A DNA stretch of 58,112 nt from Xanthobacteraceae bacterium. Lineage in GTDB: Bacteria > Pseudomonadota > Alphaproteobacteria > Rhizobiales > Xanthobacteraceae. The stretch lies in NCBI GenBank assembly GCA_030038415.1, contig JASHOX010000136.1, positions 1 through 58,112 of the forward strand, in the 5' to 3' direction. The notes under the pieces are model-generated. The model saw only the letters and a program-made list of their open reading frames with translations, did no database searches and had not been told where the DNA came from. This document shows, one piece after another, positions 15,364 to 24,699 of the stretch. The position numbers and the translations under genes were made by a program. How positions within the stretch are numbered: position 1 is the stretch's first letter; every line of letters starts with the position of its first letter.

Positions 15364-17265
15364 TCAAATCGAAATCTGGCGACCGATCTCGACCACCTGC
15401 TCGCTCGGCAGCCGGAAATAGTCGGTGACGTGCGTGGCATTGCGCACCATCGCGGCGAACAGTTTCTCCTGCCAGACCGGCAGCACCGCGCCGCGCTCGC
15501 GGTGCACGATGATCTCGTGACCGACGTAATAGGTCACGTCGTCGAGCCGAACTTCGCAGCCCTTCTGCTGCGCCTCTTCGAGGAGGCGCGGAATATCGGG
15601 GCGCTGCATGAAACCGAAATGTGCCGTGATCCGCCAAAAGCTGTCGCCTTCGCGCGACACCGTCATCAGATCCGGCCAATGCACCCGCGGTTTCGATTCG
15701 GTCGCGACCCGCAATACCACCACGCGTTCGTGCAGCGCACGGTTTTGCCGCAAATGCCAGAGCAGCACCGGCGGAATCCCGCTGGTCGTGCGCGTAAGGA
15801 AGACCGCGGTTCCCGGCACGCGCGGAATCCTGCGCTTCTCGATGTCGGCGAGAAATTCCGGCACCGCGACCGGCACCTGCTCCAGACTATGCGCCACCGC
15901 GGCCGTGCCGCGATGCCAGATGAGCATGATCCCGTACACCACAGCGGCCAGCAGCAGCGGCACATAGCCGCCCTGGACGATCTTCAACGAATTCGACGAG
16001 AAAAATCCGGCGTCGATGACGATAAAGAAGCCGGCAACAATCCCGCTGGTGATGATGCTCCATCGCCAAATCTCGCGCATGGCGATGAACAGCAGGAACG
16101 ACGTCATCAGCATCGTCGCCGACACCGCGATGCCGTAGGCCGCGGCGAGATTGTCGGATTTTTGGAACAACAGAGTGAGCGCGATGGTCACGGCCATCAA
16201 CAGCCAATTGACGACGCCGACATAAATCTGGCCGTAGCCTCTCTCGGAAGTCTGCTTGATATGCAGGCGCGGCATCCAGCCGAGTTGAATGCCCTGCCGG
16301 GTCATGGAGAAAGAGCCCGTGATGATGGATTGGCTAGCGATGATGGTGGCGACGGTAGCGAGACAGATCAGCGGCAGAAGCAGCGGCTCCGGACACAGGC
16401 GGTAGAACACGTTGTTCGCGACCGGTTCGCCGAGAAGCGCAATCGCCGATTGGCCGGCATAATTGAGGACGAGGCACGGCAGCACGATCCACGACCAGGC
16501 AAAGCGGATCGGCGATTTGCCGAAATGCCCCATATCCGCGTAAAGCGCTTCGGCGCCGGTGACGCAGAGAAAGATGCCGCCGAGTACGGCAAAGCCGCGC
16601 ATGCCATTGGTGGCGAGAAGGTGCAGGCCGTAATATGGATTGACCGCCTCAAGGACGGCCGGATAGCGAGCGATGCCCCACAGGCCGAGCGCGCCGATGA
16701 CGATGAACCAGACCAGCATGACCGGGCCAAATGCGGCGCCGATGCGCGAGGTTCCAAGCGGCTGCAAGGCGAACAGCACTAGCAAAATGGCAACTGCTGT
16801 CGGCACCACGTAATGGGTCAACGACGGCGCAGCGATCTCAAGACCTTCGAGCGCCGAGAGCACGGAGATCGAAGGTGTAATCGCGCCGTCGCCGTAGATC
16901 AGCGCGGCGCCGAGAAGGCCCGCGAGGATAATGGCCGGGCGATGCCGCCGCTGGACGCCGAGAAGCGACATCAAGGCGAGAATGCCGCCCTCACCGTCAT
17001 TGTCGATGCTCATGGCAATGGCGACGTATTTGATCGACGTGATCAAAAACAGCGTCCAGAGCAAAAGCGACAACATGCCGAGGACGCGGTCCGGCGTAAC
17101 GTCACCGCCGAGAAAGTCGAAAGCGGTCTTGAGCGTATAGAGCGGGCTCGTGCCGATATCGCCGAACACGATGCCGAGCGCCGCAAGGCCGGCGACGGCA
17201 AGAGTCGTCCGGCCGGGCTCCGATACTGCCGGGTCGCTCGCTTCACCGGGAACGATCGAGGTCAT
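15364..17265 (-). CDS. kup: Kup-type potassium uptake protein
   Basis: A 633-residue KUP/HAK/KT potassium transporter. The family signature GIVFGDIGTSPLYTLKTAF lies near residue 40, followed by about 12 membrane helices. A hydrophilic C-terminal cytoplasmic part of about 150 residues ends in FRLPSEQVVEIGRQISI. Kup proteins take up potassium with protons across the inner membrane. The ATG at 17265 is used; an in-frame TTG at 17310 would add 15 residues and cannot be excluded. It is a single-gene unit by spacing. Confidence 0.95.
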   Translation of the reverse strand: MTSIVPGEASDPAVSEPGRTTLAVAGLAALGIVFGDIGTSPLYTLKTAFDFLGGDVTPDRVLGMLSLLLWTLFLITSIKYVAIAMSIDNDGEGGILALMSLLGVQRRHRPAIILAGLLGAALIYGDGAITPSISVLSALEGLEIAAPSLTHYVVPTAVAILLVLFALQPLGTSRIGAAFGPVMLVWFIVIGALGLWGIARYPAVLEAVNPYYGLHLLATNGMRGFAVLGGIFLCVTGAEALYADMGHFGKSPIRFAWSWIVLPCLVLNYAGQSAIALLGEPVANNVFYRLCPEPLLLPLICLATVATIIASQSIITGSFSMTRQGIQLGWMPRLHIKQTSERGYGQIYVGVVNWLLMAVTIALTLLFQKSDNLAAAYGIAVSATMLMTSFLLFIAMREIWRWSIITSGIVAGFFIVIDAGFFSSNSLKIVQGGYVPLLLAAVVYGIMLIWHRGTAAVAHSLEQVPVAVPEFLADIEKRRIPRVPGTAVFLTRTTSGIPPVLLWHLRQNRALHERVVVLRVATESKPRVHWPDLMTVSREGDSFWRITAHFGFMQRPDIPRLLEEAQQKGCEVRLDDVTYYVGHEIIVHRERGAVLPVWQEKLFAAMVRNATHVTDYFRLPSEQVVEIGRQISI

Positions 17266-17387
17266 GAGCGAGTACAACGGCTGGCGAGCATCAGCACCGC
17301 GCGCATCCAAATTCCCGTTGCCCGCACGTCACCTTGGCAAAAGATGAAGCGCCGAACGTGACACCGTCATGACAAGCAAATAGGACC

Positions 17388-18278
17388 TCAGCGCTGCGGG
17401 CCGCACAGGCTGAGATCGCGCTCGGCGCGGAACACGTTGCTGTAGAGGTTGGCGATCCACTGCCGTCCGCTCGAGGTGACGTTCAGATAGCGGATGGCGG
17501 TCTGGATATGCGGCGATACGCTGTTCCAATAGAACTGCGGATAGAGGTCGGTGAGATCGGCCGGTGAGGTATAGCCAAGTTGCTTGTTCATACCCACTTC
17601 TTCGAACTCGAAATAAAGCGCGTTAGCCTTGCGCAGGTAATGCGGATCGCCAAGCTGCCCAATCAAATCCGCGGCTCGCACCATCAAGCCCTCTTCGTCA
17701 TCATCGCCCGGCGCGTAGGGCGACGGGAAGCGGGTAAACTCGATGGCACGGGCGATGCGCTCGGCGTTCAATAGTTCGATCTTGGCCATGCGGTCCATCA
17801 CGAACAGCTTGGAGCGGTCGACGTGATAGGGCAGCAGCGCGGCGTCCGACGCGCCGCGCGGCAGCTTGGCCTTGTTGCCTTTGGCGTCGACGACATAGCC
17901 GTCGACGCCGTCGCCATTGAGGATGCCGCGCACATAGCCGATGTCGTGCAGCAGGCAGGCGACCAGCAGATGCGCATAATCGCTCGGATAGGTCGGTTTC
18001 ATCAGCGAGCGGCCCTTCATGATGTCGTAGCCGACCAGCGTCACCAGCATGGTATGCTCGACATTGTGGTAGAGCGCGTCGCTATTGCCGATGCATTCGA
18101 GGGATAATCTTGCGATCGAGGGAATGAGCTCGGTTAAGTCGGCATGCGTCGAGGCAAACCTGCGGCTTAAATGTTGGCCGAGATAGGCTCCCAAGGCCTC
18201 GGCCGCCAATTCGGGAACGGTAATCAAGTAATGCCCTCCGAAACCCTCACCTGACATGGTGACGGCGAGTTGTGTCAT
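17388..18278 (-). CDS. HD-domain phosphohydrolase-like protein
   Basis: A 296-residue protein with an HD-type metal site: YHNVEHTMLV (about residues 75-85) and LLVACLLHDIGYVRG (about 105-120), which carry the His and His-Asp ligands of HD/PDEase-like phosphohydrolases. The C-terminal half (MVRAADLIGQLGDPHYLRKANALYFEFEE) holds another Asp and continues helical. Substrate is unknown; nucleotide or cyclic nucleotide hydrolysis are family options. The ATG at 18278, with AGGAAG ten bases upstream, is preferred; TTG 18284 and ATG 18257 are alternatives. Neighbours give no clear functional link. Confidence 0.8.
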   Translation of the reverse strand: MTQLAVTMSGEGFGGHYLITVPELAAEALGAYLGQHLSRRFASTHADLTELIPSIARLSLECIGNSDALYHNVEHTMLVTLVGYDIMKGRSLMKPTYPSDYAHLLVACLLHDIGYVRGILNGDGVDGYVVDAKGNKAKLPRGASDAALLPYHVDRSKLFVMDRMAKIELLNAERIARAIEFTRFPSPYAPGDDDEEGLMVRAADLIGQLGDPHYLRKANALYFEFEEVGMNKQLGYTSPADLTDLYPQFYWNSVSPHIQTAIRYLNVTSSGRQWIANLYSNVFRAERDLSLCGPQR

Positions 18279-18459
18279 TTGCAATACGCTTCCTGCCGGT
18301 GCGACGGTGGGAATGGGCTACCCCGCATCCGGCAGGAAGCCATCATCGACGGCCATCGTCGCGACAAAAGAGTGAACAAATAGCCGCATGAGGCGATAGG
18401 GATAATCCTGCATTGCCGATTGGAGCATCTCGTCCGAAAGCCGCTTTCGGGATCGCGCT

Positions 18460-19179
18460 TTAAAACACTCCAAGATGCTGGCGCAGATCGACGCCCCCGC
18501 TCTTGAGTTGTTCGGCCGTCGAGACTACGGCGACGCGGCCCGAATTGAGAATGACGATGTCGTCGGCAATGTCGAAAACGAGTTTCGGATTCTGCTCGAC
18601 CAGGACGATGGACAGCCCGCTTTCCTTGAGCTTGCGGATGGTCGCCATGACTTCGGCGACGACTTGCGGGGCCAGCCCCTCCGACGGCTCGTCCATTAGC
18701 AACACGCGCGGATTGGCCATCAGCGCGCGGCCGATGGCGAGCATCTGCTGCTCGCCGCCGGACAGATAGCCGGCGAGCTGGCCGCGGCGCTCGGCGAGCC
18801 GCGGGAACATGGCGAACACTGTGTCTGCGGTCCACGGCTCGTGGCTGGTGGCGAAGCCGGCATGCGCGGCGACCATGAGATTCTCGCGCACGGTAAGACT
18901 TTTGAAGATGCGGCGGCCCTGCGGCACCAGCGCGACGCCGCGCGCTGCGACGGATTCCGGCGGCAGCCGTGTCACCGTGGCGCCGAACACCTCGACGCTG
19001 CCGGCGCGCGGCGGCAATAGCCCGACGCTGACATTCATGCAGGTCGACTTACCGGCGCCGTTGCGGCCCAGGAGCCCGAGCAGCCGGCCCTCGCCGAGCC
19101 GGAATGACACCTGCTGCAGCACGTGGCTGTCGCCGTAATAGGCTTCGATGCCGTGAAGCTCGAGCGCGCTATTCGCCAA
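18460..19179 (-). CDS. livF: Branched-chain amino acid-type ABC transporter ATPase LivF
   Basis: A 239-residue ABC ATPase. It has Walker A LGRNGAGKST, signature YLSGGEQQMLAIGRAL, and Walker B VLLMDEPSEGLAP, with LivF-specific features such as VALVPQGRRIFKSLTVRENL. The start is a TTG at 19179 that overlaps the livG stop by 11 bases; this restores the expected N-terminus LANSALELHGIEAYYGDSHVL, whereas longer readings add 40 unrelated residues. It drives the livHM permease with livG. A perfect 8-bp hairpin (18434-18450) follows the stop but lacks a T run. Confidence 0.92.
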   Translation of the reverse strand: MANSALELHGIEAYYGDSHVLQQVSFRLGEGRLLGLLGRNGAGKSTCMNVSVGLLPPRAGSVEVFGATVTRLPPESVAARGVALVPQGRRIFKSLTVRENLMVAAHAGFATSHEPWTADTVFAMFPRLAERRGQLAGYLSGGEQQMLAIGRALMANPRVLLMDEPSEGLAPQVVAEVMATIRKLKESGLSIVLVEQNPKLVFDIADDIVILNSGRVAVVSTAEQLKSGGVDLRQHLGVF

Positions 19180-19906
19180 GATAGACCTCCCGCGTGCGCG
19201 GATCGGCCACCACCTCGGCGCGAGTGCCTTCGACGATGACCTCGCCGAAATGCAATAGCGTGATGCGGTCGACCAGATCGAGCGCGGTGTCCATGTCATG
19301 CTCGATCATGACGATGGTGACGTCGCGCGGAATGGTAGCAAGCAGCTTGCGCACGTCCTGGCGTTCGTCGATCGACAGGCCGGCGAACGGCTCGTCGAGC
19401 AGCAAGAGTTTGGGGTTCTGCGCCAGCGCCATGGCGATCTCGACCCGGCGCCGCTCGCCGTATGAGGTCTGCGCCAAGGGCCGTGCCGCGATATGATCAA
19501 GGCCGACGCGTTTGAGCGCCGCGCGGGCCTGTTCGAGCAAATGCCGCTGCCGGTCGAGTGCCAGCAGCGGATTCCAGCGCAGTGGCGACAGGCCGAGCAA
19601 AGCCAGCGTCACGTTGCGCTCGATCGTGTCCTGTGTAAACAGCGTAATGATCTGATAGGTCCGCGCCATGCCGAGATGGCTGCGCTTGCGGCTCGGCGTC
19701 CGGGTGATGTCGCGACCGAACAGCGCCACCGAGCCGGAGTCGGGCGTGATCTCGCCGGTAATCAGATTGAACAAGGTGGTCTTGCCGGCGCCGTTCGGGC
19801 CGATGATCAGACGGCGTTCGCCGGCGGCGACGCCGAGATTGACATTGGTGGTAACGCGCAAGCCGCCGAACGACTTGCAGAGATCGTTGACGGCGAGCGC
19901 GGTCAT
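19169..19906 (-). CDS. livG: Branched-chain amino acid-type ABC transporter ATPase LivG
   Basis: A 245-residue ABC ATPase of the LivG type. It starts at MTALAVNDLCKSFGG (ATG at 19906, overlapping the livM stop as ATGA). Walker A is GPNGAGKTTLFNLITG, the signature-region variant is TSYGERRRVEIAMAL, and Walker B is LLLLDEPFAGL. The C-terminal tail ends in TREVYLGE, typical of LivG. An upstream in-frame start at 19975 lies within livM and is not used. It forms a heterodimer with LivF. Confidence 0.93.
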   Translation of the reverse strand: MTALAVNDLCKSFGGLRVTTNVNLGVAAGERRLIIGPNGAGKTTLFNLITGEITPDSGSVALFGRDITRTPSRKRSHLGMARTYQIITLFTQDTIERNVTLALLGLSPLRWNPLLALDRQRHLLEQARAALKRVGLDHIAARPLAQTSYGERRRVEIAMALAQNPKLLLLDEPFAGLSIDERQDVRKLLATIPRDVTIVMIEHDMDTALDLVDRITLLHFGEVIVEGTRAEVVADPRTREVYLGE

Positions 19907-20958
19907 GACTGCGGCCTCGGGGCCGATGCGGCCGCATTTCGCGTCGTGCCTTTCTGCCGGCTTGCCGACTGCCACGCCGAGCGCGTCAGCCGCACCGCGC
20001 CTGGCACCAAACCTTCCGGCATGAACACGACGATGGCGACGAAAATGGCGCCGAGCATGAAATTCCAGCGCGTGATATAGGCGCTGACCACGTTCTTGAC
20101 GATGACGACCAGCGCCGCGCCGACCACCGGCCCAAGCAGCGTTCCGGCGCCACCCGAGATCACCATCAGCAAACCTTCCGCCGAAGCAGTCAATGCCAAC
20201 GCCTGCGGGCTGATGAACTCAGTGTAATAGACGAACAGAATGCCGGCCACGGAGGTCAACAGGCCGGAAAACATGAAAGCCCAGAATCGGATCATCAAGA
20301 CGTGATAGCCGAGCGCGTTCATGCGGCGCGGCTGGTCGCGGGTACCGCACAAGGCGGCGCCAAACGGCGAGCGGACGAATATCGCCACCGCGCCGACCGC
20401 GAGCAAAAACACGATCAGCGTCGCGTCGTAAAACGCGCGCGGCGCGTCGAGCGACAGGCCGAACGGCATTGGCCGAGTCGACACGCTGATGCCGTTGTCG
20501 CCGCCGGTAATGCTGATCCAGCGATAGGCAAGCCCCCAGATGATTTCGCCGAGCGCCAGCGTGATCATGATGAAGCTGATGCCGGTCGCGCGCAGCGCCA
20601 GCGCGGCAAAACCCGCGGTGGCGACGAGGCCCGCCGCGAGCCCGGCCAAGATGGCTAAGGCATGGCCGTGGCCGGCAGCCAGCAGATAGGCGACGACATA
20701 AGCGGCGACGCCGAACAGGCCGGCATGGCCGAGCGATACCAGCCCGGCATAGCCGACGAGAACGTTGAGCCCCAGCGCGAACACGGCGTAGAGCAGGATC
20801 TGGCTCGCAATATTGACGTAATAGACCTGCTCGATCGCGTAGGGCACGGCGACCAGCGCCAGCACGGCGACGGCGATGGCGACGCGCCGCACAGCGCCGC
20901 CGCCTGTCAACTCGCTCGTCGCAGGATTTGTCACCGGACTTGCCGCGGGGCTGTTCAC
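19903..20958 (-). CDS. livM: Branched-chain amino acid-type ABC permease LivM
   Basis: A 351-residue membrane permease with about eight to ten helices. LivM motifs include VGYAGLVSLGHAGLFGVAAYVVAYL and FIMITLALGEIIWGLAYRW, with the coupling region GTRDQPRRMNALGYHVLMIRFWAF. It starts with GTG at 20958 overlapping the livH stop by four bases (GTGA) and overlaps livG by four bases (ATGA), so the three genes are translationally coupled. An Arg/Lys-rich tail follows the last helix. Confidence 0.93.
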   Translation of the reverse strand: MNSPAASPVTNPATSELTGGGAVRRVAIAVAVLALVAVPYAIEQVYYVNIASQILLYAVFALGLNVLVGYAGLVSLGHAGLFGVAAYVVAYLLAAGHGHALAILAGLAAGLVATAGFAALALRATGISFIMITLALGEIIWGLAYRWISITGGDNGISVSTRPMPFGLSLDAPRAFYDATLIVFLLAVGAVAIFVRSPFGAALCGTRDQPRRMNALGYHVLMIRFWAFMFSGLLTSVAGILFVYYTEFISPQALALTASAEGLLMVISGGAGTLLGPVVGAALVVIVKNVVSAYITRWNFMLGAIFVAIVVFMPEGLVPGAVRLTRSAWQSASRQKGTTRNAAASAPRPQS

Positions 20959-21827
20959 AGAATCTGACCTCCGAACAGACCCTGCGGCCGCAGCACCAGA
21001 ACGAGCACCATCGGCAGGAATAGCACGAAATAGGCGAGTTCCGGCAACAGCGCCTGGCCGAAATTGTAGATGAAGCCGACGATGATGCTGCCGACGAAGG
21101 AACCAAGCAGGCTACCGGTGCCGCCGAGGATGACCACGACCAACGCGAGCGGCAGCATGTCCTGATCGAGGCCAGGATAGACCGACAAGATCGGGCCGCT
21201 GATGATGCCGGCGAAGCCGGCCAAACCGGCGCCGAGCGCGAAGACGATGGTGAAGAGCTGTGAGACGCGGATGCCGACCACGCGCGCCATCTGCGGATCA
21301 TCGACGCCGGCGCGGATCATGGCGCCGAGCCGCGTGCGCTCCAGCATCAGCCACAACGCGACGGCAAAGACCACGGCGATCAGAATCACCGCCATGCGGT
21401 ACAGCGGGAAGGCCGCGCCGTCGACGCGGACGAAGCCGGCAAGATGCGGCGGCGTCGCCACCGAGATCGGATCGCCGCCCCAGCCCATCAGGCACAGATC
21501 GGCGGCCATGAAAGAGACGCCGAGCGTCACCAGTACTTGTGCCAATTGCTGGCCGGCGAGTCGGCGCAGCAGCAGGCGCTCCATCAGCGCACCCAGGATC
21601 GCGACTTCCACCGCGGCGATGAGCGCGGCTACCCAGAAGTTCAGCGTAAATCCAGAGGTACCGCCCAGCAGCGACGTGCCCAGATACGCTCCGACCATGA
21701 ACATCGAGCCGTGCGTCAGATTGGGAATGCGCATCAGCCCGAAGATCAAAGAGAAGCCTGCGGATAGCAAAAACAACAAGCCGCCGAACGTGATGCTGTT
21801 GACCGTGAGCAGCAGCCAGAATGTCAT
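20955..21827 (-). CDS. livH: Branched-chain amino acid-type ABC permease LivH
   Basis: A 290-residue permease with about eight helices. LivH landmarks are LLSAGFSLIFGLMRIPNLTHGSMFMVGAYLG and RAGVDDPQMARVVGIRVSQLFTIVFALGAGLAGFAGI. The ATG at 21827 has GGAAGGACGGG just upstream. It partners with livM and follows two binding-protein genes on the same strand. A 13-base block (GCCTTAAGCTTGT at 21851-21863) just upstream of its start recurs before the adjacent binding-protein gene. Confidence 0.93.
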   Translation of the reverse strand: MTFWLLLTVNSITFGGLLFLLSAGFSLIFGLMRIPNLTHGSMFMVGAYLGTSLLGGTSGFTLNFWVAALIAAVEVAILGALMERLLLRRLAGQQLAQVLVTLGVSFMAADLCLMGWGGDPISVATPPHLAGFVRVDGAAFPLYRMAVILIAVVFAVALWLMLERTRLGAMIRAGVDDPQMARVVGIRVSQLFTIVFALGAGLAGFAGIISGPILSVYPGLDQDMLPLALVVVILGGTGSLLGSFVGSIIVGFIYNFGQALLPELAYFVLFLPMVLVLVLRPQGLFGGQIL

Positions 21828-21918
21828 ACCCGTCCTTCCGCGTTCCGGCTGCCTTAAGCTTGTTTGGCGGCTCGGATGGCGCAGGCCGCAATCCGGGCCG
21901 GTTTCAGTAGCGCGTCGA

Positions 21919-23190
21919 TCAGCACTTGGTCAGCGGCGGATAGTCACGCGAATAGACGGGGTGCGCCAGGAACTCCGCCTCGGGCCAGGTCCAGAACTGG
22001 CTGACGTTGTCGTAGGTCTTGATGACCTCGTTCCAAAGTTTCAGCCCGTATTTGGCACCCTTGGTCCCGATGCGGCGGATATAGAAAGTGCCGACCACGT
22101 TGTTGAGGTGATCGAACTTCAGCGGCCCGCGCGGCGTGTCGGTGAGATTGACCGCCTTGAGGGCCGCCATGAACTTTTCCCTGTCGCCCGATTCGCCGCC
22201 GGTGGCCTTCAGCGCGGCATCGACCACTTGGCAATTGACGTAGAGCAGCGCCGCATACTGACCCGGCACGGCGTTGTAATTCTTTAGCATGCCGTCGATG
22301 AAGCGGTGGTTGGCGTCGGTCTGGACATCAAGCGTATACGGGCAGCAACTGACAAGACCGATCGCTTCGTCGCCGTAACTTTTGAGCAGCGCGTCGTCGG
22401 CGCCCGTTTCGCCCGTCACCACCGGATATTTCAACCCGGCGCTGGCATAGGCTTTCATGAATCGCAGCGGATTCGAGCCGGCAAAACCCTGGCAGACGAC
22501 GTCGCAATCGCTGATCTGCGCGACATAGGGCGTGTAATCGGGTGTCACCAGCGGTGGCCACAGCTTGTTGACGACGCAGCCGCCGTCCTTCTGGAACGCC
22601 GCCTGGAAGCCGCCGATCTGCTCGTAGCCGAATGCGAAGTCCTCGGTAATGCAGAAAGCGCGCTTGAGCTTAAGCTCGGTCGCCGCGTAATGGCCCATCG
22701 GCTGCATGGCCTGCGATGAGGTCGCCGAGGCGCGCAGCAGATATGGATTCGGCGTGCGTTGGGTGAGGTTATCGGCCGCCGCCAGGCTGAGCACCGGCAT
22801 TTTCTGCTGCTGGACATATTCGTTGATGGCATAGAGTTCGAAGGCCGCGAGCGGGCCGAGAATGACGTCGACGTTGTCGCGCTCGACCAATTCCTGCGCC
22901 TTGGTCTTGGCGCCGGCCGGATTGCCGCCGGTGTCGGCGGAGACGAAATCGACCTTGCGGCCGCCGATCGTATAATTCGTCTCTTTCAGGTAGGTGATCA
23001 CGCCCTGTTCCATCTGGATGCCGCCCTGGGCGAGCGGCCCGGTCTTCACGGTGAGAAGACCGAGCTTGAATGGCTTGGCCTGAGCGACTGCAGGCGCCGG
23101 AAAGCGAGTCAGCGCGGCAGCCGCTCCGACGGCGGTGCCGGCCAAGACCGCGCGGCGGCTGACCTTCCGAGACATAAGCTTGCGAGACAT
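21919..23190 (-). CDS. ABC transporter substrate-binding protein, Tat-exported (LivK-like, copy 1)
   Basis: A 423-residue periplasmic binding protein of the type I (Peripla_BP_6) group. The N-terminus has a Tat-like signal: KVSRRAVLAGTAVGAAAAL, then a cleavage region FPAPAVAQAKPF, implying export in folded form. The mature part begins KLGLLTVKTGPLAQGG and continues with ITYLKETNYTIGGRKVDFVSADTGG, the usual binding-fold start. A closely similar paralog (long shared stretches throughout) is encoded immediately upstream, so this is a tandem duplication. GGAGG precedes the ATG. The solute is unknown; members bind amino acids, amides, aromatic acids and others. Confidence 0.9.
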   Translation of the reverse strand: MSRKLMSRKVSRRAVLAGTAVGAAAALTRFPAPAVAQAKPFKLGLLTVKTGPLAQGGIQMEQGVITYLKETNYTIGGRKVDFVSADTGGNPAGAKTKAQELVERDNVDVILGPLAAFELYAINEYVQQQKMPVLSLAAADNLTQRTPNPYLLRASATSSQAMQPMGHYAATELKLKRAFCITEDFAFGYEQIGGFQAAFQKDGGCVVNKLWPPLVTPDYTPYVAQISDCDVVCQGFAGSNPLRFMKAYASAGLKYPVVTGETGADDALLKSYGDEAIGLVSCCPYTLDVQTDANHRFIDGMLKNYNAVPGQYAALLYVNCQVVDAALKATGGESGDREKFMAALKAVNLTDTPRGPLKFDHLNNVVGTFYIRRIGTKGAKYGLKLWNEVIKTYDNVSQFWTWPEAEFLAHPVYSRDYPPLTKC

Positions 23191-23347
23191 TCGTATCCTC
23201 CCTCTGGCGCCTTAAGCTTGTCTGCGGCGCCCGCGATGTCGTGCATCCCTGCGCAATCAGCCTTAGGCTATCGCTTTCACGTTATCATTTCATGCGTCCC
23301 GGGCGAAGCCCGTCCGGCCGGCAAAGTCCGCTATCGTCTCGCTTTTA

Positions 23348-24619
23348 TCAACATTTCCGCAGCGGCGGATAGTCGCGCGAATAGACCGGATGAGCCAGAA
23401 AATCCTGCTCCGGCCAAGTCCAGAACTGACTAACATTGTGGTAGATTTTGACGACCTTGTTCCAGAGCTTCAGGCCGTATTTGGCGCCTTCGGTGCCGCA
23501 GTGCCGAATGCAGAACGTGCCGACGACGTTGCCGAAATGGTCGAACTTGATCGGGCCTCGCGGCGTGTCGGTTAGGCTGACCGCCCTGAGCGCCGCCATG
23601 AATTTGTCCTTGTCGCCGATGTCGCCGCCAGTCGCCTTCAGACCAGCCTCGATCACCTGGCAATTGACATAAATGCCGGCGGAATAGAAGCCTGGAATGG
23701 CGTTGAAATTCTTCACCATGGCGTCGATGAAGCGGGTATTCGCCGCGCTCTCCAGGTCGAGCGAATAAGGGCAGCAGGAGACGAGGCCCAGCGCCTCGTT
23801 GCCGAAGCTCTTGAGCAAGGCGTCGTCGCCGCCGACTTCGCCCGTCACCACCGGATATTTCATTCCGGCGTCAGCATAAGCTTTCATGAATCGCAGCGGG
23901 TTCGATCCGGCAAAGCCCTGACAAACGCCGTCGCAATCGGCGATCTGCGCGACATACGGCGTGTAGTCCGGCGTGGTCAGCGGCGGCCACAGCTTGCCGA
24001 CGAGGCAGCCACCGTCTTTCTCGAACGCCGCCTGGAAGCCGCCGATCTCCTCGTAGCCGAAGGCAAGATCGTCGGCCAGCGCAACGACGCGCTTGAGCTT
24101 CATTTCGGTCGCCGCGTAGTGGCCAAGCGGCTGCATCGCCTGCGATGAGGTTGCCGACGCCCGGATCAAATAAGGGTTCGGCGTTCGCTGCGTGAGATTG
24201 TCGGCCGCCGCCAGACTGAGCGTTGGCATCTTGTGCTGTTGCACATAATCGTTGATGGCGTAGAGCTCGAAGGCGGCGAGCGGACCGATCACGACGTCGA
24301 CCTTGTCGCGCTCGACAAGTTCCTGCACCTTGGTCTTGGCACCGGCCGGCGCGCCGCCGGTATCGGCGGACACGAAATCGACCTTGCGGCCGGCCATAGT
24401 ATAGTTCGTCTCCTTCAAATAAGTGAGCGCACCCTGCTCCATCTGGATACCGCCCTGGGCGAGCGGACCGGTCTTTACGGTGAGGAGGCCGATCTTGATC
24501 GGCGCCGCCTGGGCAATGGCTGGGCTCGGGAAACGCGCCAGCGCGGCGGCGGCTCCGGCCGCGCTGCCGGCCAATAACGTCCGACGTGAAACTTTGCGTG
24601 ACAGCGTTTTACGCGACAT
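23348..24619 (-). CDS. ABC transporter substrate-binding protein, Tat-exported (LivK-like, copy 2)
   Basis: A 423-residue paralog of the neighbouring copy with the same Tat-like leader (KVSRRTLLAGSAAGAAAALARF) and the same core (IKIGLLTVKTGPLAQGG, SADTGG, DNLTQRTPNPYLIRASATSS). Differences cluster at scattered surface positions, for example VALADDLAFGYEEIGG against FCITEDFAFGYEQIGG. The ATG at 24619 is used, with GGGGAGG five bases upstream; a GTG three bases earlier is an alternative. Two binding proteins sharing one livHMGF set suggests widened ligand range or different affinity (inference). Confidence 0.9.
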   Translation of the reverse strand: MSRKTLSRKVSRRTLLAGSAAGAAAALARFPSPAIAQAAPIKIGLLTVKTGPLAQGGIQMEQGALTYLKETNYTMAGRKVDFVSADTGGAPAGAKTKVQELVERDKVDVVIGPLAAFELYAINDYVQQHKMPTLSLAAADNLTQRTPNPYLIRASATSSQAMQPLGHYAATEMKLKRVVALADDLAFGYEEIGGFQAAFEKDGGCLVGKLWPPLTTPDYTPYVAQIADCDGVCQGFAGSNPLRFMKAYADAGMKYPVVTGEVGGDDALLKSFGNEALGLVSCCPYSLDLESAANTRFIDAMVKNFNAIPGFYSAGIYVNCQVIEAGLKATGGDIGDKDKFMAALRAVSLTDTPRGPIKFDHFGNVVGTFCIRHCGTEGAKYGLKLWNKVVKIYHNVSQFWTWPEQDFLAHPVYSRDYPPLRKC

Positions 24620-24699
24620 CACATCCTCCCCTTGCCGCGCCTCGCTTCAGTTCGAGGCTCTCAATTACGACGACAGTCCGCTGCAACACGCTTATACGA

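Noticed and set aside
14257..16782. Plus-strand ORFs of 342 and 450 codons over the amidohydrolase and kup genes
   Set aside because: Antisense to genes with clear motifs; composition rich in Arg, His, Asp without a recognisable domain.
18434..18450. Hairpin CCGAAAGC-C-GCTTTCGG after livF as a terminator
   Set aside because: The palindrome is perfect but its loop is one base and no T run follows in the direction of transcription; kept as a possible degenerate repeat only.
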